Below, piece after piece: positions 38,677 to 44,571 of a stretch of 44,571 nt of DNA. The DNA comes from Candidatus Gastranaerophilales bacterium. Its GTDB lineage: Bacteria > Cyanobacteriota > Vampirovibrionia > Gastranaerophilales > Gastranaerophilaceae. Both the position numbers and the translations under genes were made by a program. The notes under the pieces are model-generated. The model was not told the origin of the DNA. It ran no database searches and worked only from the letters and a program-made list of their open reading frames with translations. Positions within the stretch are counted from its first letter, which is position 1, and each line of letters begins with the position of its first letter. Location of the stretch: assembly GCA_944323995.1 (NCBI GenBank), contig CALUUN010000010.1, positions 1 to 44,571 of the forward strand. The letters are read 5' to 3'.

Positions 38677-39411
38677 ATGACAAAGAAATCACAATACATG
38701 AGCAATCCTGTAAAGGACTCCGAGGATTTATGCAAAAAGGCTGATTTGCTGCGTGCAAAAAGCGCTTTTAAAGAAGCTGTACCGGATTATTTGAATTCAA
38801 TACTCATTGAACGCAATAATGCAAAATCGTATTACGGACTCGGAATTTGTTACAAACACATGGAAAACTATTCAAAAGCAATCCGCTATCTTGAAAAGGC
38901 GGCCGAGCTTGATGAAAACAGCTATGAAACTTTTTTTGAACTCGGAGTGTGCCATCTTCTGGAAGGTATACCCTGCGGTGCCATTAAAAATTTCGTCCGC
39001 GCAATACAGATTAATCCGGAAAATCCCGACGCAATTTTGCAGTTAGGAATTTCTCACGAACTATGTGAAGAATACGACATGGCGCTTATGATTTATCAAA
39101 AACTTATTGAAAATTCTCCCGATTACATAAGAGCATACGACCACAAATCCTCTCTTTTGATGAAAATGGAACGGTACAAAGAAGCCTCTTTTGTCCTGAA
39201 CCGGATAATGAAACTCGATCCGACCTATCACAAAGCATACGTAGGTATCGGTATCTGTTTTGACAAACTCGGTAAAAAAGCCGACGCGCAAAGATATTAC
39301 AGAAAATTTCTGCTTAATAAACCCGAGTCTGCTCAAGCTGACTTTGTAAAAACGAGAATGCAAAAACTCCGCGGACAAAAAACACCCACAAATGTTCTGT
39401 CTTTAGTGTAA
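38677..39411 (+). CDS. Tetratricopeptide-repeat protein
   Basis: A 244-residue protein of about six TPR units, e.g. AKSYYGLGICYKHMENYSKAIRYLEKAAELDENSYETFFELGVC, ...NPDAILQLGISHELCEEYDMALMIYQKLIENSPDY and AYVGIGICFDKLGKKADAQRYYRKFLLNKPE. No signal peptide, so cytoplasmic. TPR proteins bind partners; none is suggested by the neighbours. GGTGGGAG precedes the ATG. Confidence 0.92.
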   Translation: MTKKSQYMSNPVKDSEDLCKKADLLRAKSAFKEAVPDYLNSILIERNNAKSYYGLGICYKHMENYSKAIRYLEKAAELDENSYETFFELGVCHLLEGIPCGAIKNFVRAIQINPENPDAILQLGISHELCEEYDMALMIYQKLIENSPDYIRAYDHKSSLLMKMERYKEASFVLNRIMKLDPTYHKAYVGIGICFDKLGKKADAQRYYRKFLLNKPESAQADFVKTRMQKLRGQKTPTNVLSLV

Positions 39412-39473
39412 AACAACCGGAAAAAGCCAACCTTTCAATCCTTTATTTAGTACATATTGTTCAGGATTAAGAG

Positions 39474-39496
39474 TTCCGGCATCTCCGGTGCCGGAA
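39474..39496. terminator. Hairpin between TPR gene and miaB
   Basis: TTCCGGCA-TCTCCGG-TGCCGGAA, an 8-bp perfect stem in the gap between the convergent TPR and miaB genes. No long T-run; a weak, possibly bidirectional terminator. Confidence 0.45.
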
Positions 39497-39500
39497 AATA

Positions 39501-40826
39501 TTATGAAATTATTTCGCCGTTGAGGTACCAGGTTTTTGCGCCCGAGATTTTAACATTAACGAATTGTCCGGTCAAATCTTTGCCGCAAGGTATGTGAACT
39601 GTTTTATTGTTGCGGGTTTTGCCGGTATTAATAAGTTTGCCTCTGCGTTCATAAAAACTTTCGACGAGAACTTCCATTTCGCACCCGACGAATTTAAGAT
39701 TTGACTTAAGGCAGTTTTCCTGAACTTTTTTATTAAGCCGCTGAAAGCGTTCGTTTTTAATATCTTCGGGAATATATTTGTCAACCCATTTTGCGGCGAC
39801 TGTTTTTTCTCTGGGAGAATACGCCGCGACATTGGAATAATCCAATTCAAACTCATCAATTGCCGAGAGAGTTTCTTCAAACTGTTCATCGGTTTCACCG
39901 GGGAATCCTGCTATAAAGTCACTCGTAATGGTAACATCAGGAACCATTGCGCGTACTTTTTTAACAATTTGGGCATATTCTTCTCTTGTATAGCGTCTGT
40001 TCATTTTTTTCAAAACTTCGGTTGAACCTGACTGCATCGGGATATGAAAGTATTCGCAGACTTTGTCAAGTTCGGCCGCTGTTTTAATGAGTTCATCCGT
40101 AATATCCGTCGGGTAAGAGGTTACGAAACGTATTCTGAACTTGCCCTCCAGTGAGTTCAAATCACGCAAAAGATCAGCGAGTCTGTAGTTTCTGTCTTTA
40201 AAATCTTTTCCGTAACTGTCGACATTCTGACCCAGAAGCGTAATTTCTTTATGCCCTTCCCTAAGCGCATCAGCAGCTTCTTTAATAATAACTTCGGGGA
40301 GTCTTGAACGTTCGCGTCCGCGCGTATAAGGAACAATGCAATAGGTGCAGAAATTGTTGCAGCCCTCTGTTATATTAACCCATGCATTAACTGATTTTAC
40401 GCGTTTAATACCGAACCCGCGGGTATCGGCAGTTTTATGGGTTTCAGTACATTCGCAGATTTTTTCTCCGTTTTCAACGGATTTTATAATCTCGGGTAAT
40501 TTATAAATATTATGCGTGCCGAGCACAAAATCAACATAAGGTGCACGTTTAAAAATTTGTTCGGCTTTTTGCTGGGCAACACATCCGCAGAATCCTATTT
40601 TCAAATCCGGATTAAATTCTTTTTTCCATCTTCCCCAGACACCTATCTGGCTGTATGCTTTATCTTCGCTTAACTGTCTTATTGAGCAGGTATTAACCAT
40701 CAACAAATCAGCCTCTTTGGGTTTGTCGGTTTCTTCGTAGTCAAAATGAGAAAGAATACCGAGCATTCTTTCCGAATCTGATTTATTCATCTGGCAGCCC
40801 ATTGTTTCTATATATACTTTTTTCAT
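39501..40826 (-). CDS. miaB: tRNA methylthiotransferase MiaB
   Basis: A 441-residue radical-SAM enzyme that thiomethylates i6A37 in tRNA. N-terminal UPF0004 domain with three Cys (ETMGCQMNKSDSERM, VNTCSIR, GCVAQQ), radical SAM domain with CNNFCTYCIVPYTRGRERSR (C-x3-C-x2-C) and a C-terminal TRAM domain (GKTRNNKTVHIP...FVNVKI). The full set of six cluster cysteines is present. Length is normal (~440). Confidence 0.97.
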   Translation of the reverse strand: MKKVYIETMGCQMNKSDSERMLGILSHFDYEETDKPKEADLLMVNTCSIRQLSEDKAYSQIGVWGRWKKEFNPDLKIGFCGCVAQQKAEQIFKRAPYVDFVLGTHNIYKLPEIIKSVENGEKICECTETHKTADTRGFGIKRVKSVNAWVNITEGCNNFCTYCIVPYTRGRERSRLPEVIIKEAADALREGHKEITLLGQNVDSYGKDFKDRNYRLADLLRDLNSLEGKFRIRFVTSYPTDITDELIKTAAELDKVCEYFHIPMQSGSTEVLKKMNRRYTREEYAQIVKKVRAMVPDVTITSDFIAGFPGETDEQFEETLSAIDEFELDYSNVAAYSPREKTVAAKWVDKYIPEDIKNERFQRLNKKVQENCLKSNLKFVGCEMEVLVESFYERRGKLINTGKTRNNKTVHIPCGKDLTGQFVNVKISGAKTWYLNGEIIS

Positions 40827-40876
40827 AATTTCCTTTCAATATATTAAAAATTATAATACAAAAAAACAATAATAAC

Positions 40877-40905
40877 TTGACTTTTAAAGATATAGATTAT
40901 ATGCT
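40877..40905 (+). promoter_or_regulatory. Promoter of the acyl-CoA synthetase-like gene
   Basis: TTGACT (40877-40882), 17 bases, TATGCT (40900-40905), about 34 bases before the ATG at 40939. Confidence 0.6.
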
Positions 40906-40938
40906 TTAATTAGTCGTTATATGGAATTTGGAGTTAGT

Positions 40939-42612
40939 ATGGGGTCAACAAGATACAACATTTTATCATTACTGGAGGAAAGAACAAACGCTTTCAGTGA
41001 CAGAATTGCGCTGGGCATAAGGACACAATTGGGGTGGAAAGAGTTTTCTTATAAGGGTATAGGGCTTTTATCAAGAAAACTTGCGAGTCACTTGATAATG
41101 GACGTACAGGTAAAAAAAGGTGAGCGGGTCGCAATATTGTCCGAATCAAAACCCGAATACGGAGCATGCGTTTTTGCATCAATTATGGCTGGAATGACGG
41201 TTGTTCCGCTGGATGTAAAACTTACCGAATATGAATTGACATCAATTCTTTCCGACTGCGAACCTTCGGTTATGCTTGTCTCGCAATCATTTGTACAAAC
41301 TGCGCTTGATTTACAAAAAGAAATCAAATCAATAAAAAACATTTTTGTAATAGATGAGCCGTCATATAATTTAGGATTAACCAGTATCTATGAGTTTCCG
41401 AATGTATATGAATGCAAATGGCGCCACAGAAGTTCAAAATCAACCGCCCTGATAATTTACACATCAGGCACAACCGGTGCGCCGAAAGGTGTTGAAATAT
41501 CTTTTGCAAACATGTTTGCGCAGCTTCATGACCTTGAATATGCGCTCAATGAGATTTTACCGAACAGAAAAGTTACTGTGCTTTCAATTCTGCCAATGAA
41601 TCATTTGTTTGAACTGACGGTGGGATTTTCAACCTTTTTGAATTTCGGATTTACGGTTTATTATACACAGAGTTTGAAACCAAAAGATATTTTGGGCATT
41701 ATGGTTGAGAAAAAAGTCGATTTTATGATAGTTGTTCCGGCATTTTTGAAACTTTTAAAAACAGCCATTGAAACAGAATTGAATAATTCGCCCAAACATG
41801 TACAGATTGCTTTTAAGATAATGTATACAATTGCGGGATTTATTCCTTCATACGGAATTAAAAAGGCGATGTTCAAAAAAATTCATGACAAATTCGGCGG
41901 GCATTTTATGGGATGTATATCAGGCGGAGCGCCGCTTGATGTTGCGGTCGGCCACTTTTTTGAAAGAATAGGCATAAAAGTATATCAAGGCTACGGACTT
42001 TCGGAAACAAGCCCTGTTGTGTCGGTTAATACAAACAAACGCGGCGATCTTGCATCTGTCGGACAACCGTTAAAGAGCTATGAAGCAAAAACCGATTCCG
42101 AAACCGGCGAACTTTTATTAAAAGGCCCGTCTGTTATGAAAGGCTACCACAACCAGCCCGAATTAACAGCGGAAGTTATTGATCAGGACGGCTGGCTCCA
42201 TACGGGAGATATTGCAAAAATCACTCCGGACGGCCATATATATATTACCGGCAGAATTAAGAATATGATTGTTCTGTCCGGCGGCAAAAAAGTTTTTCCG
42301 GAAGAAGTTGAATCCGTAATAGAAAAAAGCGAATACATTGCGGAAGTATGCGTTTTAGGTGTTTCAAGAACCTTCGGTTCTAAAGACGGAACAGAAGAAA
42401 TCGTTGCCGTCGTGGTTCCGAAAGATTACTTGTACGAAAAATATGATAATGCTACAATAGAAAAGCTGATACGCGATGATATTAAATTATTATGCCAGCA
42501 GCTGACGTTATTCAAACGTCCGACGAATATAGTTATCAAAAAAGACCCTCTTCCGAAAACCACAACACGGAAGATTAAAAGAAAAGAAGTTAAAGAGTTG
42601 GTTAATGTATAG
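40939..42612 (+). CDS. AMP-forming acyl-CoA/acyl-ACP synthetase
   Basis: A 557-residue ANL-superfamily enzyme. Motifs: LIIYTSGTTGAPKGVEIS (P-loop), YQGYGLSETSPVVSVN (A5), DGWLHTGDIAKITPDGHIYITGRIKNMIVLSGGKKVFPEEVE (A7-A8 hinge) and the C-terminal PLPKTTTRKIKRKE (catalytic Lys region). It activates fatty or carboxylic acids with ATP; the substrate is not readable. The ATG at 40939 is preferred (GGAG five bases before) over the in-frame ATG at 40921, which has no site. Confidence 0.92.
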   Translation: MGSTRYNILSLLEERTNAFSDRIALGIRTQLGWKEFSYKGIGLLSRKLASHLIMDVQVKKGERVAILSESKPEYGACVFASIMAGMTVVPLDVKLTEYELTSILSDCEPSVMLVSQSFVQTALDLQKEIKSIKNIFVIDEPSYNLGLTSIYEFPNVYECKWRHRSSKSTALIIYTSGTTGAPKGVEISFANMFAQLHDLEYALNEILPNRKVTVLSILPMNHLFELTVGFSTFLNFGFTVYYTQSLKPKDILGIMVEKKVDFMIVVPAFLKLLKTAIETELNNSPKHVQIAFKIMYTIAGFIPSYGIKKAMFKKIHDKFGGHFMGCISGGAPLDVAVGHFFERIGIKVYQGYGLSETSPVVSVNTNKRGDLASVGQPLKSYEAKTDSETGELLLKGPSVMKGYHNQPELTAEVIDQDGWLHTGDIAKITPDGHIYITGRIKNMIVLSGGKKVFPEEVESVIEKSEYIAEVCVLGVSRTFGSKDGTEEIVAVVVPKDYLYEKYDNATIEKLIRDDIKLLCQQLTLFKRPTNIVIKKDPLPKTTTRKIKRKEVKELVNV

Positions 42613-42625
42613 AAAGGAAAGTAAA

Positions 42626-42913
42626 ATGAAAAAGATTTTAACACTCGTAATTTTATTGGCAATGGCCGGAACATTCACTCCTGCACTGGCCGGCGGAACA
42701 ACGGGCCAGCCCGGTGAAGTTTCTGGAAAAAGTGTCGGAGCCGCAGCTTTGTCACTGTTAATATGGCCGGGTATCGGACAGCTTATACTTGACAACCCTG
42801 TTGACAAAAACGTAACCCACGCAATATTAGGTTTGACAGTTGTTTTCAGATTCTGGTCAGCATACGATGCTTTTGTAGACCGCAAAGGCGGGGTTTGGCA
42901 TAACAGAATTTAG
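42626..42913 (+). CDS. Small exported hydrophobic protein
   Basis: A 95-residue protein: signal peptide (MKKILTLVILLAMAGTFTPALA), a Gly/Thr-rich segment, two hydrophobic stretches (GAAALSLLIWPGIGQLIL and THAILGLTVVFRFW). Probably membrane-associated after export. AAAGGA precedes the ATG; it follows the synthetase-like gene closely. Family not recognised. Confidence 0.75.
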   Translation: MKKILTLVILLAMAGTFTPALAGGTTGQPGEVSGKSVGAAALSLLIWPGIGQLILDNPVDKNVTHAILGLTVVFRFWSAYDAFVDRKGGVWHNRI

Positions 42914-42914
42914 T

Positions 42915-42952
42915 TAAAAAAAATGGCTGAACAAAAGTTCAGCCATTTTTTT
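42915..42952. terminator. Bidirectional terminator
   Basis: A-run, TGGCTGAAC-AAAA-GTTCAGCCA, T-run: a 9-bp perfect stem between the convergent small exported gene and rubrerythrin. Confidence 0.92.
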
Positions 42953-42965
42953 ATGGTTATTGAAT

Positions 42966-43502
42966 TTATGAAAAATATCTTTTCAAAAGTCCGTCAAAAC
43001 CTTTGCCGTGGCGGGCTTCATCTTTTGCCATTTCATGAACGGTGTCATGAATTGCATCGTAGCCCAATTCTTTAGCGCGTCTTGCAATTGCAAGTTTGCC
43101 TTCGCAGGCACCGTGTTCGGCTTCAGCACGGAGTTCAAGGTTTTTCTTAGTTGAATCTGTTACGACTTCGCCGAGCAATTCGGCAAATTTTGCGGCATGT
43201 TCAGCTTCTTCAAAAGCGTATCTTTTATACGCTTCAGCAACTTCCGGATAGCCTTCTCTTTCGGCAACTCTTGCCATTGCAAGATACATGCCGACTTCGG
43301 TGCATTCACCGGTAAAGTGTGCTCTCAAGCCTTCCATTACCTCTTTATCTTCTACAACGCCGTCGCCAACCTTGTGTTCGCAAGCGTAAACTTTGTCGCC
43401 GCCGCCTACTGCTTTAAATGTTGTTGCACCGCACAAAGGACATTTTTCGGGAGCTTTGTCGGCTTCGGTTGACCAACCGCATACTGTACATACATATTTC
43501 AT
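42966..43502 (-). CDS. Rubrerythrin-like protein with N-terminal rubredoxin
   Basis: A 178-residue 'reverse' rubrerythrin. The rubredoxin-like domain is at the N-terminus (CTVCGW...CPLCGATTF, two C-x2-C pairs), followed by the ferritin-like di-iron four-helix domain: [62 protein letters not shown], with E-x2-H and DEARHG ligands. It reduces hydrogen peroxide in anaerobes. A Fur/PerR-like box lies upstream at 43562-43576. Confidence 0.93.
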   Translation of the reverse strand: MKYVCTVCGWSTEADKAPEKCPLCGATTFKAVGGGDKVYACEHKVGDGVVEDKEVMEGLRAHFTGECTEVGMYLAMARVAEREGYPEVAEAYKRYAFEEAEHAAKFAELLGEVVTDSTKKNLELRAEAEHGACEGKLAIARRAKELGYDAIHDTVHEMAKDEARHGKGFDGLLKRYFS

Positions 43503-43561
43503 ATCTAACCGCCTTTCTTCTTAACATTGTTATTCTAGCATATTAATTCAAATTTGTAAAG

Positions 43562-43576
43562 TGAGAATTATTCTCA
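43562..43576. promoter_or_regulatory. Fur/PerR-like box upstream of rubrerythrin
   Basis: TGAGAAT-T-ATTCTCA is a perfect 7-1-7 palindrome about 60 bases before the ATG at 43502. It differs from the Fur/PerR 7-1-7 consensus (TGATAAT-N-ATTATCA) by one base in each arm. Peroxide- or iron-responsive control fits a rubrerythrin. Confidence 0.75.
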
Positions 43577-43862
43577 TTTTTAATTTTTGTTAAGACTATA
43601 CCACTACCCTAAAAATCGTCTTCACATTAAACGATAACGCTCACAAAACAATGAAAACTCAACGTTTACGTTGATGTTGTTCGGCTCTCGCTTCGCTCGT
43701 GCCTCTGCCCGGACGAAAAAAAAAGACCTCAATACAGAGGTCAAGGTTGGTTATTTTTTAGGTTATATAGTATTATGTCAGTATTTGCATGTTTTTAAAT
43801 TCTCCTCAAGATTTTATATTGCCTGACGGGTAAAAAAAGTTTACAAAAATTAATATTAAAGA
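43577..43862. other. Intergenic region with an orphan hairpin
   Basis: A ~285-base stretch with no gene I can support. It holds a short GC-rich sector (43680-43718) and, at 43719-43743, a minus-strand hairpin GACCTC-TGTATT-GAGGTC followed by nine T. No minus-strand gene lies just to its right, so it may end a small RNA; on the plus strand only A-run precedes it. Confidence 0.5.
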
Positions 43863-43865
43863 TTG

Positions 43866-43871
43866 TATAAT
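43866..43871 (+). promoter_or_regulatory. Leaderless-type -10 of the cysteine-cluster gene
   Basis: TATAAT lies six bases before the ATG at 43878, so transcription would begin at the start codon. No good -35 with 17-base spacing is visible. Confidence 0.5.
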
Positions 43872-43877
43872 AGAGAT

Positions 43878-44315
43878 ATGTGGACAGGGATAAAAAAATG
43901 GTTTTTGTCGAAGGTATTACGCAAAAAATATTACCGGACGGGTAAATGCAAAGCCTGCGGCAAATGCTGCACACAAATTTACGTCAAACATTACAAACAC
44001 GTTGTTCAGGACGAAAAAGAGTTTGAAAAGCTGCAGCTTCTTCATAAATTTTATACATACTTAAAAATAATCGGAAAAGACGAAATCGGTCTGATATTTG
44101 AATGCCAAAATCTTGATCCCGTGACGCACAAATGTAAAATCCACAGCCACAGACCCGGAATTTGCAGACGCTACCCTCAGGAGGAGCTTTTTTCAATGGG
44201 CGGAGCGCTGTCAGACGACTGCGGGTATAAAATGGAGCCTATAATCCCTTTCAAAGATGTGATTAAAAAAATGTCAAAAAAATTAAACGTAAGGGCGGGT
44301 TCTGATAAATTTTAA
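43878..44315 (+). CDS. YkgJ-family cysteine-cluster protein
   Basis: A 145-residue protein with CKACGKCC (Cys cluster 1), FECQNLDPVTHKCKIHSHRPGICRRYP (cluster 2), and a DDCG near the C-terminus. The family probably binds zinc or an Fe-S cluster; function unproven. The ATG at 43878 starts MWTGIKKWF; a TTG at 43863 is possible but no Shine-Dalgarno precedes either. Predicted leaderless. Confidence 0.85.
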   Translation: MWTGIKKWFLSKVLRKKYYRTGKCKACGKCCTQIYVKHYKHVVQDEKEFEKLQLLHKFYTYLKIIGKDEIGLIFECQNLDPVTHKCKIHSHRPGICRRYPQEELFSMGGALSDDCGYKMEPIIPFKDVIKKMSKKLNVRAGSDKF

Positions 44316-44390
44316 TTCATAGCCCAGAATTTCCCCGATTAATTTTGCTTCTTCATACTTTAAGGTTTTCCTGAGAAGTTTCCGGGAAAT

Positions 44391-44440
44391 ATTCGACGTA
44401 GTAATCGCATTGCCGCAGTAATGATATGCCTGAAATTCCC
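44391..44440. repeat. Dispersed repeat fragments
   Basis: ATTCGACGTAGTAATCGCATTGCC matches the element in the pilin leaders; the following TAATGATATGCCTGAAATTCCCT matches 25830-25852. Two different repeat pieces are thus joined here. Confidence 0.7.
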
Positions 44441-44456
44441 TGAGGATGTGCTGCTG

Positions 44457-44501
44457 TTAAAAAGCGGCACTTGTGGAATGTCACAAATACCGCTTTATTA
44501 A
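44457..44501. terminator. Terminator-like hairpin at the right edge
   Basis: AAAGCGG and CCGCTTT arms with inner TTGTG/CACAA pairing, flanked by TTAA; imperfect stem. It would terminate the minus-strand gene ending at 44521. Confidence 0.55.
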
Positions 44502-44520
44502 AGAACTTATCGTTTTAATT

Positions 44521-44571
44521 CTACGTTCCGTTTTGTGGTCTGTACGCCCCGGCGGCGCTGAATGATTGAAT
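44521..44571 (-). CDS. C-terminal end of a gene cut by the window edge
   Basis: On the minus strand a frame enters from the right edge and reads IQSFSAAGAYRPQNGT, then TAG at 44523-44521, followed 20 bases later by the hairpin at 44457-44501. Only 16 residues are visible, so no family can be given; the Gly/Ala/Tyr-rich end would fit a secreted protein. Support is the open frame plus downstream terminator only. Confidence 0.4.
   Translation of the reverse strand: MQSFSAAGAYRPQNGT

Noticed and set aside
43680-43718. tRNA-like GC-rich sector (CTCGCTTCGCTCG)
   Set aside because: No acceptor or T-arm pairing and no TTCGA-type loop in place; looks like a repeat remnant. No tRNA or rRNA gene was found anywhere in the window.

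Overview
The window looks like a piece of chromosome from a Gram-negative, AT-rich bacterium, most plausibly a non-photosynthetic relative of cyanobacteria (Vampirovibrionia/Melainabacteria, Gastranaerophilales-like). This placement is inferred from recalled protein families, not from a search. The main reasons are several pilin-like proteins with the N-terminal signature AFTLAEVLIT, paired proteins beginning MGxAASQAR, lipopolysaccharide/Kdo genes (kdsD, kdsC, a family-9 heptosyltransferase), and flagellar-type export genes.

Layout. 1-5220: a dispersed repeat, an MGxAASQAR protein and a minus-strand cluster of unrecognised proteins, several of them membrane proteins, one under a promoter with twin operator-like palindromes. 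5234-6895: pilin-like gene 1 and a DtxR-type metalloregulator. 7025-9583: a PlsC-like acyltransferase and a second MGxAASQAR protein. 9783-13650: an export/switch operon (two-SPOA C-ring protein, fliO, fliP, fliQ, a pilus/secretin N-domain protein, fliR). 13689-15122: pilin-like gene 2. 15163-23670: panD, a GH13 enzyme, two unrecognised membrane proteins, and uppP-queD-kdsC-kdsD. 23781-25640: a small orphan protein, a HEPN/MNT toxin-antitoxin pair, rpmI-rplT. 25640-26238: gene-free repeats. 26239-27596: pilin-like gene 3. 27605-33772: a LysM protein, ROK kinase, GT9, GGDEF/HD-GYP protein, thiL, ispD. 33820-44571: an exported-looking protein, pilin-like gene 4, Xre regulator, LipM/LplA-like enzyme, two paralogous exported proteins, TPR protein, miaB, acyl-CoA synthetase-like protein, rubrerythrin, a cysteine-cluster protein, and a probable partial gene at the right edge.

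The standout system is formed by pilin-like genes 1-3 (5234-6519, 13751-15122, 26239-27524). Each joins a type IV pilin-like N-terminus to a C-type-lectin/FGE-like C-terminus. Each has a poly-G tract (9, 12 and 9 G) a few codons after a plausible ATG, and in every case the present tract length puts that ATG out of frame with the pilin by one base. This predicts ON/OFF phase variation by slippage. In genes 2 and 3 the last ~45 codons are GC-rich and differ almost only at first and second codon positions, mostly as NNC/NNC pairs. That is the footprint expected from adenine-directed mutagenesis of AAC codons by a diversity-generating retroelement (DGR). No reverse transcriptase or template repeat is in the window, so the retroelement would act from elsewhere. 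Together this suggests surface pilin adhesins that are both switched on and off and hypervariable at the tip.

Other points: four promoters sit so close to their ATG that the transcripts should be leaderless or nearly so; GTTAG-N6-CTAAC operators; a Fur/PerR-like box upstream of rubrerythrin; an HD-GYP domain with a damaged metal site; and an export operon with an extended FliQ.
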